Below are positions 8,613-16,746 of a DNA stretch of 64,000 nucleotides, one piece after another (position 1 is the first letter of the stretch; the number at the start of each line of letters is the position of its first letter). Origin of the DNA: an uncultured Veillonella sp. (GTDB lineage: Bacteria > Bacillota > Negativicutes > Veillonellales > Veillonellaceae); assembly GCF_937981445.1 (NCBI RefSeq), contig NZ_CALJON010000034.1:1-64000 (forward strand), written 5' to 3'. Both the position numbers and the translations under genes were made by a program. The notes beneath the pieces were generated by a model, which had not been told where the DNA came from, made no database searches, and saw only the letters and a list, made by a program, of their open reading frames with translations.

Positions 8613-10391
8613 ATGAAAACAGCGCATGAGATTATACATAATCCATTTTATAATAAGGGCACGGCATTTACTGCCAAGGAGCGAACGCAGTTTAAACTGC
8701 ATGGCCTAGTGCCCCCTGGGGAGCAAAGTCTTGAAGAGCAAGTGGCAGAGGTTTTTGAAGCATTGCAACAGGCTCAAACAGATTGGGAAAAACGTTATAT
8801 TCTTATGGATATATATCATCACAATCGTATTTTATTTTATAAATTATATCGGTCTCATATGACTGAGTGTATGGCTCTCTTATATGATTTGGGTGACAAT
8901 GGAGCTAAAACTAATAGTATAAGTTCTCATGATAGACTGCCCTTAGACACTGTATATCTATCTATGGATGATGGGGATTGTATGCAAGAGGTTTTGCAGG
9001 CTGCTGGGCAGGGGCAAGCTATAAAATTATTTATAGTGACTGATTCGGAAGATATTTGCCATAGAGGGGATTTAGGCATTTATGGAGCTGCTAATAGTCA
9101 TAGAACGGCTCTATTGTATAGTGCGGCAGCAGGCATTGCTCCTAGACAGATTGTTTCAATTGTGCTAGATGTGGGCAACAATCGCACCTCTTTATTAGAA
9201 AGTGAATTCTATATAGGGGCGAAACATAAACGAGTTACTGGCAAGGCATATTATGAGTTTATGGAACGATTTTTAGATACGGTAACATCTATATATCCTG
9301 ATGCTTATGTACATTTCGAATCATTTCGCCGGCACACAATGGATACAATGCTTAAGACTTATAAGGACCGATATGCTCTCTTTAGTGCAGACTTAGAAGG
9401 CACCAGTGGAGCTGTGTTAGCTGCTATTTTAGGAGCTCTTCGCATGTCTAAGCAGGTGTTATATAATCAAATCTATATGTCCTATGGTGCCGGCACAGCG
9501 GGCACAACGATGGCAAATCGAGTATTGCAAGAGCTTATGGACCAAGGACTGAGCCGCGATGAAGCATTGGCACATTGCTATTTGGTAGATAAGCAAGGTC
9601 TTTTGTTTGACGATATGGAGGACTTAACACCAGAACAGCGTCCATTTGCTAGAAAACGCAGTGAATTTGTTAATAGTCGTGAGTTAGTTAGTTTAGAAGC
9701 TTGTGTAAAGGCCATTCGGCCAACTATTTTAATTGGCACCTCTTATGCAAGTGAGGCGTTCACTGAATCTATAATAAAAACTATGGCTTCTTATGTGGAA
9801 CGTCCTATTATATGCCCTATGAGTTATCCTGTAGAATTTGTAGAGGCTAGGGCTGCCGACTTAATTCGCTGGACAGATGGACGCGCTTTAGTGGCCACGA
9901 ACATCAAAGAAGCACCTGTAACATATAAAGGTCAGGTTTATGAAATAGGCCAAGCCTGTGGTGCGTTATTATTCCCAGGAATTCTTCTCGGCAGTCTCGC
10001 TGTAAAGGCCCGTCATATAACAGCAGGTATGTTAAATAAGGCGGCTCATGTTCTCAGTGAATTTGTTGATGTATCAAAGCCAGGGGCTTCAATTATTCCT
10101 AGCGTAGGGGCATTATATGAACTATCTCAGGCCATTGCATTAGCGGTAGGTCTGCAGGCGCTTCATGATGGTGTAGGCCGTGATACGTCTAATGTTGTAG
10201 ACGATTCAATTGAATTAAAAGACTCTATTAAGTCAGCCATAGATCAGATTACGTGGCTTCCAGCTTATGAAGAGTTAAGTGAGGCAATTTATACTAATGA
10301 GCTTTGCCAAAGTAAGCAGAGTATAAGTAGTACAACAAAACATCGGTCTAGGAAGGTGCAAAAGAAAAAGAAAGGGAAGAAAAGTAAATAG
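8613..10391 (+). CDS. Malic-enzyme-family protein with altered active site
   Basis: The fold is that of NAD-dependent malic/malolactic enzymes: NPFYNKGTAFT near the N-terminus, a GDLGIYG loop, LDVGNN, GTSGAVLAAILGALR, the dinucleotide motif GAGTAG (292-297), TILIGTS and FPGILLG. Yet residues that bind malate or metal are replaced (human ME2 numbering): Arg165 by Asp147, Lys183 by Thr165, Asp256 by Ser237, Asp278 by Ala259, Asn421 by Tyr405, Asn467 by Gly450. Tyr91 (for Tyr112), Glu236 and Asp260 remain. So NAD binding seems kept while malate oxidation looks unlikely. A lysine-rich tail ends the chain. The start chosen is the ATG after GGGGAGGC; an in-frame ATG 16 codons earlier lacks such a site. 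It sits downstream of an AraC-type regulator gene. Confidence 0.85.
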   Translation: MKTAHEIIHNPFYNKGTAFTAKERTQFKLHGLVPPGEQSLEEQVAEVFEALQQAQTDWEKRYILMDIYHHNRILFYKLYRSHMTECMALLYDLGDNGAKTNSISSHDRLPLDTVYLSMDDGDCMQEVLQAAGQGQAIKLFIVTDSEDICHRGDLGIYGAANSHRTALLYSAAAGIAPRQIVSIVLDVGNNRTSLLESEFYIGAKHKRVTGKAYYEFMERFLDTVTSIYPDAYVHFESFRRHTMDTMLKTYKDRYALFSADLEGTSGAVLAAILGALRMSKQVLYNQIYMSYGAGTAGTTMANRVLQELMDQGLSRDEALAHCYLVDKQGLLFDDMEDLTPEQRPFARKRSEFVNSRELVSLEACVKAIRPTILIGTSYASEAFTESIIKTMASYVERPIICPMSYPVEFVEARAADLIRWTDGRALVATNIKEAPVTYKGQVYEIGQACGALLFPGILLGSLAVKARHITAGMLNKAAHVLSEFVDVSKPGASIIPSVGALYELSQAIALAVGLQALHDGVGRDTSNVVDDSIELKDSIKSAIDQITWLPAYEELSEAIYTNELCQSKQSISSTTKHRSRKVQKKKKGKKSK

Positions 10392-10420
10392 TTGCACAAT
10401 TCCTTAATTGGGCGTATAAT
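10392..10420 (+). promoter_or_regulatory. Promoter of the riboflavin operon
   Basis: TTGCAC and a perfect TATAAT are separated by exactly 17 bases, immediately after the preceding stop codon and about 65 bases before the FMN riboswitch. Confidence 0.8.
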
Positions 10421-10487
10421 CAAGTATGTAAGTTCGGTGATAATCAATTCCAATATGAACTTATAAACAATACAATTATATATAGAG

Positions 10488-10650
10488 TAGTCTTTGAGGC
10501 AAGGTGCGATGGTGTATTAGTTCTGCTGAAGTAGAAGTAAATGGATATACCAATCAATTCCTGACCGGCGGTTATAGTCCGCAAGCTCTGAAATGGGTTG
10601 ACTCGGTGCGATTCCGAGACCGACAGTATAGTCTGGATGGGAAAAGACAG
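10488..10650 (+). promoter_or_regulatory. FMN riboswitch (RFN element)
   Basis: Conserved RFN blocks are present in order: AGGCAAGGTGCGAT, CCTGACCGGCGGTTATAGTC with CGCAAG, GACTCGGTGCGATTCCGAG, CCGACAGTATAGTC and TGGATGGGAAAAGA. The outer stem pairs TCTTT with AAAGA. Located upstream of ribD with a terminator in between, it should shut down riboflavin synthesis when FMN is plentiful. Confidence 0.97.
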
Positions 10651-10718
10651 ATACGCAGATTTATAGGTATAGCTTGGTAGCTATACAGGAGAGTAAGTTT
10701 GTGTAACCGTAATATATT

Positions 10719-10750
10719 CAAGGACTATAGAAATATAGTCCTTTTCTTTT
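10719..10750 (+). terminator. Riboswitch-controlled terminator
   Basis: AAGGACTATA pairs with TATAGTCCTT across a GAAA loop and is followed by TTCTTTT. It lies 70 bases after the FMN riboswitch and 80 bases before ribD. An additional hairpin GTATAGCT/AGCTATAC at about 10667-10686 lies between them and may join the switching. Confidence 0.85.
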
Positions 10751-10827
10751 TACCTCATAGATGAAATACGCTCTATGCAGTGCGTGTAGAGCTTGATTCT
10801 AGTATGTTAAATGATTGAGGTTATAGT

Positions 10828-12153
10828 ATGACAGATGAGCAATATATGGCGCGGGCCTTGAGCCTGGCAGCTAAAGCGATAGGACATACACATCCCAACC
10901 CTATGGTAGGAGCAGTAGTAGTAAAAGATGGTCGCATCATAGGTGAAGGGTATCACCATAAAGCCGGTGAAGCTCATGCTGAAGTTAACGCCTTAAGAGA
11001 GGCGGGGGCGGAGGCACAGGGGGCTACCTTATATGTGACGTTAGAACCTTGTGCACATTATGGTAAAACGCCACCTTGTGCTAAACGTGTTATCGAAGCT
11101 GGATTAAAACGAGTTGTGGTGAGTATAGTAGACCCTAACCCGTTAGTCGCTGGTAAGGGCATTGCTATGCTGGAAGAGGCAGGCATTGAAGTTACAGTAG
11201 GTGTACTAGCTAAGGAATGTACCACATTGATAGAAGGCTTTTTAACCTATATTAAAACGAAAGAGCCTTTTGTAACTCTCAAATCAGCAATGTCTTTAGA
11301 TGGTAAAATTGCTACGCAAAGTGGACAGTCGCAATGGATTACCAATGAGTCGGCACGGCGTGATGGACATGTTTTGCGGGCTACTCATGATGCGATTTTA
11401 GTGGGTATTGGTACTGTAATAGCAGACAATCCGACCTTAAATGCACGCATTACATATGAAGCGGTAGAGGCGCAGTTAACTCAAGCTGTTCAAGCCTATG
11501 CTTTGAAGAAAGCTCAAGAACCAGACGCTGAATTTACAGCTTTAAAAGTATATGAAAGGGCCGCAACTTCGAAAGAGAATGAAAGTGCCGCTACCTCAAA
11601 AGGGGATGAAAGTGCCGCTACTTGGACCGATCATGAAGCGAATGGAGCGTCAAAAAAACAGACAATTGATTGTGAAACTCAGGTCCATCAGCCTGATGTT
11701 GTTATTTTAGATAGTTTAGGGCGAACACCTACAGATGCTAAGCTTTGGAGTATAGGCAGTCGCTGTGTTCATATTTTTGTCAGTTCCAATTGCCAGGCTG
11801 TGGATAAAGCACGCTTAGAAGACGCGGGCGCTCAGGTCCATGTAGTAGAATTGGCTGAAGGGGGACTTGCTATCGACAGGGTCTTACAAACTTTGGGGCA
11901 TCTAGGCTATACATCGGTATTAGTAGAAGGCGGTAGTCATGTTATATCGGCCTTTATGACACAAAAGCGATTTCATAAAATTGTAACCTATATAGGTAAT
12001 ATACTCATTGGGGGCCAAAAGGCTTTAAGTGCTATGGCAGGTAAGGGCCTTGATTTCTTAAATGAGGCACCTACTTTAGAGTATAGAGATGTGCAATTAA
12101 TAGATAATAATATTCGAATTGAAGCCTATTATAAGGAAAGGAGTGGACGCTAA
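10828..12153 (+). CDS. ribD: Bifunctional riboflavin deaminase/reductase
   Basis: RibD deaminates the first pyrimidine intermediate and then reduces its ribosyl side chain. The zinc deaminase domain has His50-Ala-Glu52 and PCAHYGKTPPC (Cys75 and Cys84); the reductase domain has LKSAMSLDGKIA, GIGTVIADNPTLNAR and LVEGGSHV. Length 441 exceeds the usual 360-370 because of an insertion of about 75 residues (about 212-288) within the reductase domain. Part of it consists of three 9-residue copies beginning AATSK or AATW. The insertion sits where normal RibD moves directly from the NPTL loop to the VVLD strand, so it probably forms a surface loop. The gene is first in the FMN-controlled operon and ends with a TAATG overlap on ribE. 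Confidence 0.96.
   Translation: MTDEQYMARALSLAAKAIGHTHPNPMVGAVVVKDGRIIGEGYHHKAGEAHAEVNALREAGAEAQGATLYVTLEPCAHYGKTPPCAKRVIEAGLKRVVVSIVDPNPLVAGKGIAMLEEAGIEVTVGVLAKECTTLIEGFLTYIKTKEPFVTLKSAMSLDGKIATQSGQSQWITNESARRDGHVLRATHDAILVGIGTVIADNPTLNARITYEAVEAQLTQAVQAYALKKAQEPDAEFTALKVYERAATSKENESAATSKGDESAATWTDHEANGASKKQTIDCETQVHQPDVVILDSLGRTPTDAKLWSIGSRCVHIFVSSNCQAVDKARLEDAGAQVHVVELAEGGLAIDRVLQTLGHLGYTSVLVEGGSHVISAFMTQKRFHKIVTYIGNILIGGQKALSAMAGKGLDFLNEAPTLEYRDVQLIDNNIRIEAYYKERSGR
11560..11640 (+). repeat. Three 27-base repeats inside ribD
   Basis: Three in-frame copies of a 27-base unit encode AATSKENES, AATSKGDES and AATWTDHEA. The first two copies are nearly identical and the third has diverged. They lie in a non-conserved insertion of the reductase domain. 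Confidence 0.85.
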
Positions 12154-12857
12154 TGTTTACCGGCATTGTAGAAGAAGTAGGCCATGTGGTAAGTGTGCGT
12201 CACACCGGGCCATCACTTCGTTTAACTATTGAAGGCAATAAAATCTTTGAAGACATGGAAATTGGCTGTTCCATTTCAGTCAATGGGGTATGCTTGACGG
12301 TAACTGAGTTTTCTGGACATCAATTTGTAGCTGATGTTATGGCAGAGTCTTTAAAAATGACTACATTTAAAAACTTAGCTAGTGGTACTCCTGTTAATTT
12401 AGAGCGTGCTATGGCTGCTAATGGACGCTTTGGCGGCCATATGGTGGCAGGTCATGTGGATGGCACGGGTGTTGTGCAGCAAGTGCGGCATATCGGTAAT
12501 TCTGTGGTTTTCACCATTGCTACTACACCGGAAGTGCTAGAGTACATTATTTATAAAGGATCTGTTGCTGTGGATGGGGCGAGTTTAACCGTCTCAAAGC
12601 GGGATAGTCATTCTTTTGAAATATCGATTATACCGCATACTATTGGTAATACAATTTTAGCAAAGGCTAAAGTGGGTACTGTAGTTAATTTAGAAACCGA
12701 CATAGCAGGACGTTATATTCAACACTTTCTTATGAATCAAAATTTTGCCAAACTTCCTAGCAAGGAATTGGATACCAAGGACCTGGGCAAGGAATCTGTT
12801 AAAGAAAATAAACAAGGCATTACAATGGATTGGCTGGCAGCCAAAGGGTTTATGTAA
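12153..12857 (+). CDS. ribE: Riboflavin synthase alpha subunit
   Basis: The enzyme dismutates two molecules of dimethyl-ribityllumazine to riboflavin. It shows the two tandem lumazine-binding barrels: MFTGIVEEVG with SVNGVCLTV in the first half, and GHMVAGHVDGTG with AVDGASLTV in the second. Length 234 is about 15-20 residues longer than usual because of a charged C-terminal tail (KELDTKDLGKES region) carrying an imperfect duplication. The start ATG overlaps the ribD stop by one base. In Bacillus nomenclature this gene is often called ribE, in Escherichia coli ribC. Confidence 0.95.
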   Translation: MFTGIVEEVGHVVSVRHTGPSLRLTIEGNKIFEDMEIGCSISVNGVCLTVTEFSGHQFVADVMAESLKMTTFKNLASGTPVNLERAMAANGRFGGHMVAGHVDGTGVVQQVRHIGNSVVFTIATTPEVLEYIIYKGSVAVDGASLTVSKRDSHSFEISIIPHTIGNTILAKAKVGTVVNLETDIAGRYIQHFLMNQNFAKLPSKELDTKDLGKESVKENKQGITMDWLAAKGFM

Positions 12858-12869
12858 AGGAGCCAAACA

Positions 12870-14066
12870 ATGGGACGTACATTAAATACAATTGAAGAAG
12901 TTTTAGAAGATATTAAAATTGGTAAACCAGTTATTATCGTGGATGACGAAAGTCGAGAAAATGAAGGCGATATCGTTATTGCTGCAGAGTTTGCTACAAC
13001 AGAAAATATTAATTTCATGGTTAAAGAAGCCCGTGGCATTGTGTGCACACCAATGAAAAAAGCTGACTTAGACCGTCTTGGCATTAGCCAGATGGTAGAA
13101 AAGAATACAGATAATCATGAAACAGCCTTTACTGTAACTGTTGACCATGTAGATACAACTACCGGCGTATCCCCTTATGAACGAGGCCTTACAATCCGCC
13201 ATTTACTTGATGACAATGCTAAACCAGAAGATTTCCGTCGCCCAGGCCATGTATTTCCCCTTCAATATAAAGAAGGCGGTGTCTTAGTTCGTCAAGGACA
13301 TACAGAAGCATCTGTGGACCTTTGCCGTTTAGCAGGGCTTAAAGAAGCATCGGTCATTTGTGAGATTACTAATGATGATGGCAGCATGGCTCGCTTAGAT
13401 GATTTATTAGCTTTTGCAGAAAAACATGATTTAAAAATTGCTTCTGTTGCTGAGCTAATTGAGTATCGCAAACTACACGAACCTATTATTACCCTTGCGG
13501 CAGAATCAAACTTGCCTACAGAATATGGTGATTTTAAAATTTTAGTGTTTAAGAACTACTTAGACCATAAAGAACATTTGGCCATCGTTAAAGGTGATGT
13601 AAAAGACGGTGAAGATGTGCTAGTTCGTGTTCACTCGGAATGCTTAACTGGAGATGTATTTGGTTCTAAACGCTGTGACTGCGGTCCTCAACTTCATAAA
13701 GCCTTAGAAACTATTGAAAAAGAAGGTCGTGGCGTAGTGGTGTATATGCGCCAAGAAGGTCGTGGCATTGGTTTAACTAATAAGATTAAAGCCTATGCCC
13801 TACAAGAACAAGGTCTCGATACAGTGGAAGCGAATGTAAAATTAGGCTTCCCACCTGATATGAGAGAATATTCCTTAGCGGCGCAAATTATCCGTTTCTT
13901 AGGCATTAAGAGTGTAGAATTACTTACAAATAATCCTTTAAAGCGTACAAGCCTTGAACATTGGGGCATTGATGTGCACAAACGAGTACCTGTGATTATT
14001 AAAGCTAATAGCATTAATGCATCATATTTACAAACTAAAAAAGAAAAGATGGGCCATTTATATTAA
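12870..14066 (+). CDS. ribBA: Bifunctional dihydroxybutanone-phosphate synthase / GTP cyclohydrolase II
   Basis: The N-terminal half makes 3,4-dihydroxy-2-butanone 4-phosphate from ribulose 5-phosphate: DDESRENEGDIVIAAE, RPGHVFPL and HTEASVDL. The C-terminal half opens GTP: VHSECLTGDVFGSKRCDCG supplies the zinc cysteines and RQEGRGIGL the substrate loop. Both active sites appear intact and the length of 398 is normal. The gene follows ribE by 12 bases with AAGGAG as ribosome site. It supplies both branch precursors of the riboflavin pathway in the same operon. Confidence 0.97.
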   Translation: MGRTLNTIEEVLEDIKIGKPVIIVDDESRENEGDIVIAAEFATTENINFMVKEARGIVCTPMKKADLDRLGISQMVEKNTDNHETAFTVTVDHVDTTTGVSPYERGLTIRHLLDDNAKPEDFRRPGHVFPLQYKEGGVLVRQGHTEASVDLCRLAGLKEASVICEITNDDGSMARLDDLLAFAEKHDLKIASVAELIEYRKLHEPIITLAAESNLPTEYGDFKILVFKNYLDHKEHLAIVKGDVKDGEDVLVRVHSECLTGDVFGSKRCDCGPQLHKALETIEKEGRGVVVYMRQEGRGIGLTNKIKAYALQEQGLDTVEANVKLGFPPDMREYSLAAQIIRFLGIKSVELLTNNPLKRTSLEHWGIDVHKRVPVIIKANSINASYLQTKKEKMGHLY

Positions 14067-14218
14067 TAGGAATGACCAATACGTAGTGAAGAGTAATACG
14101 TATTAAAGTTAATGAGATGATTGTAATGATTGAAATTAATACAATCATCATACGTATATCATACGTATGGGAAGCATTGAAGTTTTAAACAGAATATACA
14201 TGTATTAGGAGGCATATT
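14067..14218 (+). other. Intergenic hairpin region between ribBA and ribH
   Basis: ATGATTGTA and TACAATCAT form an inverted repeat around 14115-14148. It is followed by a direct repeat of ATACGTAT. No T-run follows, so this is not a classical terminator; it may affect mRNA stability or processing inside the operon. Confidence 0.4.
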
Positions 14219-14677
14219 ATGATTAGAGAAGGTAAATTATTAGGAACAGGTAAACGTTTTGCTATTATTGGCTCGCGTTTTAACGAATTTATTACATCTA
14301 AATTAATCGGTGGTGCTATGGATGCATTACTTCGTCATGATGTTAAGGAAGAGGATATTACTACAATTTGGGTGCCAGGGGCTTTTGAAATTCCTTTAAT
14401 TGCCAAAAAAGCAGCGCTCAGCGGTAAATATGATGCTGTAATTTGCGTGGGTGCCGTAATTCGTGGATCTACCACTCATTATGATTATGTATGTAGTGAA
14501 GTGTCCAAAGGCATTGCTCATATTAGCCTAGAAACAGGTGTACCTGTTATGTTTGGTGTATTGACTACAGAAAACATCGAACAAGCTATTGAACGTGCTG
14601 GCACTAAGGCTGGTAACAAAGGTTTCGATTGCGCTATGGGTGCTATTGAAATGGTAAATTTGATCGAGCAGATTTAA
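14219..14677 (+). CDS. ribH: 6,7-dimethyl-8-ribityllumazine synthase
   Basis: RibH condenses the pyrimidine intermediate with dihydroxybutanone phosphate to form the lumazine precursor of riboflavin; family members assemble into capsids or pentamers. Motifs seen: RFNEFITSKLIGGAMDAL, VPGAFEIPL, CVGAVIRGSTTHYDYV (with the catalytic-site His) and GVLTTENIEQAIERAG. Length 152 is typical. AGGAGGCATATT precedes the ATG. It lies 152 bases after ribBA, a larger gap than elsewhere in the operon, but no terminator or strong promoter is seen, so it is probably still under FMN control. Confidence 0.96.
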   Translation: MIREGKLLGTGKRFAIIGSRFNEFITSKLIGGAMDALLRHDVKEEDITTIWVPGAFEIPLIAKKAALSGKYDAVICVGAVIRGSTTHYDYVCSEVSKGIAHISLETGVPVMFGVLTTENIEQAIERAGTKAGNKGFDCAMGAIEMVNLIEQI

Positions 14678-14691
14678 AAGAAGGAGTATAT

Positions 14692-15573
14692 ATGGATATA
14701 ATTCGTCGCTATACCACTAAAGAAGGCGTGCGTATGGCTATAGCTGTTACAAGAGATACGGTAGAAGAAGCAAGAGTTCGTCATGATTTGAGCCCAGTTG
14801 CTACGGCGGCTCTAGGTCGAACTCTGACTGGTGCTCTTTTAATGGCTGGAGATTTTAAAAATGAAGAAAATGTAAGTCTTCGTATTCAAGGGGATGGCCC
14901 TTTAGGCGTGATTCATGTAGATGCATTCAGTGATAACACTGTCCGTGGCTATGTAGATAACCCTACCGTTGATGTGCCTCTTAAATATGCTGGTAAATTA
15001 GATGTAGGCGCAGCTGTTGGTCACCATGGAGATGTAAAAGTAACTCGTTTTACTAAGCTTCGTCAAGACTATACGTCCCAAAGTCCGATTCAAAGTGGTG
15101 AAATTGCTGAGAATTTAGCTTATTATTTGTATACATCAGAACAAATCCCTGCCACTATTAGTTTAGGTGTATTGGTTGATACGGACCATACGACTAAGGC
15201 TGCAGGGGGCTTCTTGGTACAAGCATTACCAGATGCTACTGATGAGGCTTTAGCACAAGTAGAAGCTAATATTAATGAACTAGGACCTATTTCTAAATAC
15301 TTAGAGTCTCATCCTGATGGTGAGGGCTTAGTAGACCGCGTTCTTCGTGGTTTAACGGTGGAACAAGTATATGAAGGGGATGTACATTTCCAATGTACTT
15401 GCAGTCGCGAACGGTTTGAACGAATCCTCATGACATTACAAGATGAGGATAAAAAAGATTTACTAGAAGATGAACAAACTGAATTAGTATGTCATTATTG
15501 TAATGAAAAATACCACTTCAGTCGTGAGGAATTGAAGTCTTTATTTGATGAAGCTAAACGTCATAAAAGCTAA
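14692..15573 (+). CDS. hslO: Hsp33 redox-activated chaperone
   Basis: Hsp33 is a cytoplasmic holdase switched on by oxidation. Its C-terminal zinc site is present as CTC (near residue 238) and CHYC (near 267). The N-terminal core has VATAALGRTLTGALLMAG, QGDGPLGVIHVDA, and the family motif YTSQSPIQSGEIAENLAYY. Length 293 is normal. It starts 14 bases after ribH with AAGGAG, so it may be read through from the riboflavin operon. A tract of 20-base repeats follows its stop codon. Confidence 0.96.
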   Translation: MDIIRRYTTKEGVRMAIAVTRDTVEEARVRHDLSPVATAALGRTLTGALLMAGDFKNEENVSLRIQGDGPLGVIHVDAFSDNTVRGYVDNPTVDVPLKYAGKLDVGAAVGHHGDVKVTRFTKLRQDYTSQSPIQSGEIAENLAYYLYTSEQIPATISLGVLVDTDHTTKAAGGFLVQALPDATDEALAQVEANINELGPISKYLESHPDGEGLVDRVLRGLTVEQVYEGDVHFQCTCSRERFERILMTLQDEDKKDLLEDEQTELVCHYCNEKYHFSREELKSLFDEAKRHKS

Positions 15574-15607
15574 TAGTAAAGCTGAAGAAAAAGGCATATT
15601 TCAAGGT

Positions 15608-15700
15608 AAAGACTAAGGAAATAAAGTAAAGATTAAAGTAATAAAGTAAAGACTAAGGTAAATTCAAAACTGAAAACTAAGGCAAATCTAATGGTAGAGA
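15608..15700 (+). repeat. 20-base tandem repeats after hslO
   Basis: Three units of 20 bases start at 15608, 15628 and 15648, sharing the pattern AAAGACTAAGG followed by AATAAAGT or similar. A more diverged copy containing AACTAAGGCAAAT follows. They fill the gap between the hslO stop and the mtnP promoter and contain no ORF. Confidence 0.7.
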
Positions 15701-15772
15701 CTAGGGTTTTTATGTCTTTTCGTTTTTATCTTTTTTCTTTATAAATAAAACTGTATTCATGTAAAGTAATGA

Positions 15773-15807
15773 TTAACGCTTTTATTGAGAATATGGTACA
15801 ATATAAT
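15773..15807 (+). promoter_or_regulatory. Promoter of the mtnP operon
   Basis: TTAACG and TACAAT are 18 bases apart, and an overlapping perfect TATAAT lies at 15802-15807. Transcription would start close to 15812, exactly at the foot of the structured leader described next. Confidence 0.55.
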
Positions 15808-15810
15808 AGA

Positions 15811-15902
15811 CAAGCCTTATATGACAAGTATTTAATTCTATAATACGAGTAAGTAACATAAGGTATCCATTCTCCAGGCTTGCCCTGGAGAATATTTTTT
15901 TA
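15811..15902 (+). promoter_or_regulatory. Attenuator-like leader of the mtnP operon
   Basis: An outer stem CCTTAT/ATAAGG (15815-15820 with 15858-15863) is followed by a strong terminator. That terminator pairs ATTCTCCAGG with CCTGGAGAAT (15869-15893) and ends in a run of seven T. The terminator loop contains GGCTTG, complementary to CAAGCC at 15811-15816 at the transcript's 5' end, which allows an alternative fold. A terminator between promoter and first gene implies conditional read-through. I cannot match the element to a known riboswitch class. Confidence 0.6.
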
Positions 15903-15924
15903 TTTTATATGAAGAGGTGACATA

Positions 15925-16746
15925 ATGGGCGTAATAGCAGTTATTGGTGGTACTGGCGTGTATGATCCATCCATGTTTGAACATATTGAAGCAAAAACTA
16001 TGACCACTCCCTATGGTGATATTGCTTATACAGAAGGCTCTTATAAAGGTAAGAAAGTTATTTTTCTAGCTCGTCATGGGGCAGGTCATTCCATTCCGCC
16101 TCATTTAATTAATTATCGTGCTAATATTTGGGGCTTAAAAAAATTAGGCGTAACTGTTATTGTATCTACAACGGCGGTAGGTTCATTAAACCCCGATTAT
16201 AAACCGGGTCAATTCGTGCTTATTGATCAATTCTTGGATTTTACAAAATCAAGAGAAGGTACTTTCTTTGATGGCAATGGCAAGAAAGTTGTCCACTTAG
16301 GCGTGGGCAATCCTTATGCCCCTGAAGTAAGAGCTGTTATTGAAGAGGCGGCGCATGAACTTAATATTGACATTCATAATGGTGGCACCTATGTGTGTAC
16401 AGAAGGACCACGATTTGAAACACCAGCTGAAATTAAGATGTATCATATGTTTGGTGCCGACACAGTAGGTATGACTAATGTGCCAGAAGTGGTATTAGCA
16501 GGTGAGGCTGAAATTGCCTATGCTACGATTTCTATGGTAACGAACTTTGCGGCTGGCATATCGCCTACTGAATTAACTCATCAAGAAGTATTAGATATTA
16601 TGCAAGAATTAAGTGATAAGTTTAAGGCTTTAATTTTACGTACTATTGAAAAACTTGACCCTGACCAAGACTTGCCAGCTCATCATCGATTGGCTGAATA
16701 TGGTGGCTTTAAAGTGGCCTTAGGTAAAGATGGAGATTTGCTATGA
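15925..16746 (+). CDS. mtnP: S-methyl-5'-thioadenosine phosphorylase
   Basis: The enzyme splits methylthioadenosine with phosphate into adenine and methylthioribose 1-phosphate. Motifs: AVIGGTGVYD (phosphate site), FLARHGAGHSIPPHLINYRA, TTAVGSLNP, TEGPRFETPAEI and GMTNVPEVVLA. Length 273 is normal for the hexameric/trimeric PNP-like family. GAAGAGGTGAC precedes the ATG. The stop overlaps the ATG of mtnA by 4 bases. Together with MtnA it provides the first two steps of methylthioadenosine salvage; later salvage genes (mtnK, mtnB, mtnD) are not in this window. Some family members prefer methylthioinosine or guanosine, which motif inspection cannot exclude. Confidence 0.93.
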   Translation: MGVIAVIGGTGVYDPSMFEHIEAKTMTTPYGDIAYTEGSYKGKKVIFLARHGAGHSIPPHLINYRANIWGLKKLGVTVIVSTTAVGSLNPDYKPGQFVLIDQFLDFTKSREGTFFDGNGKKVVHLGVGNPYAPEVRAVIEEAAHELNIDIHNGGTYVCTEGPRFETPAEIKMYHMFGADTVGMTNVPEVVLAGEAEIAYATISMVTNFAAGISPTELTHQEVLDIMQELSDKFKALILRTIEKLDPDQDLPAHHRLAEYGGFKVALGKDGDLL

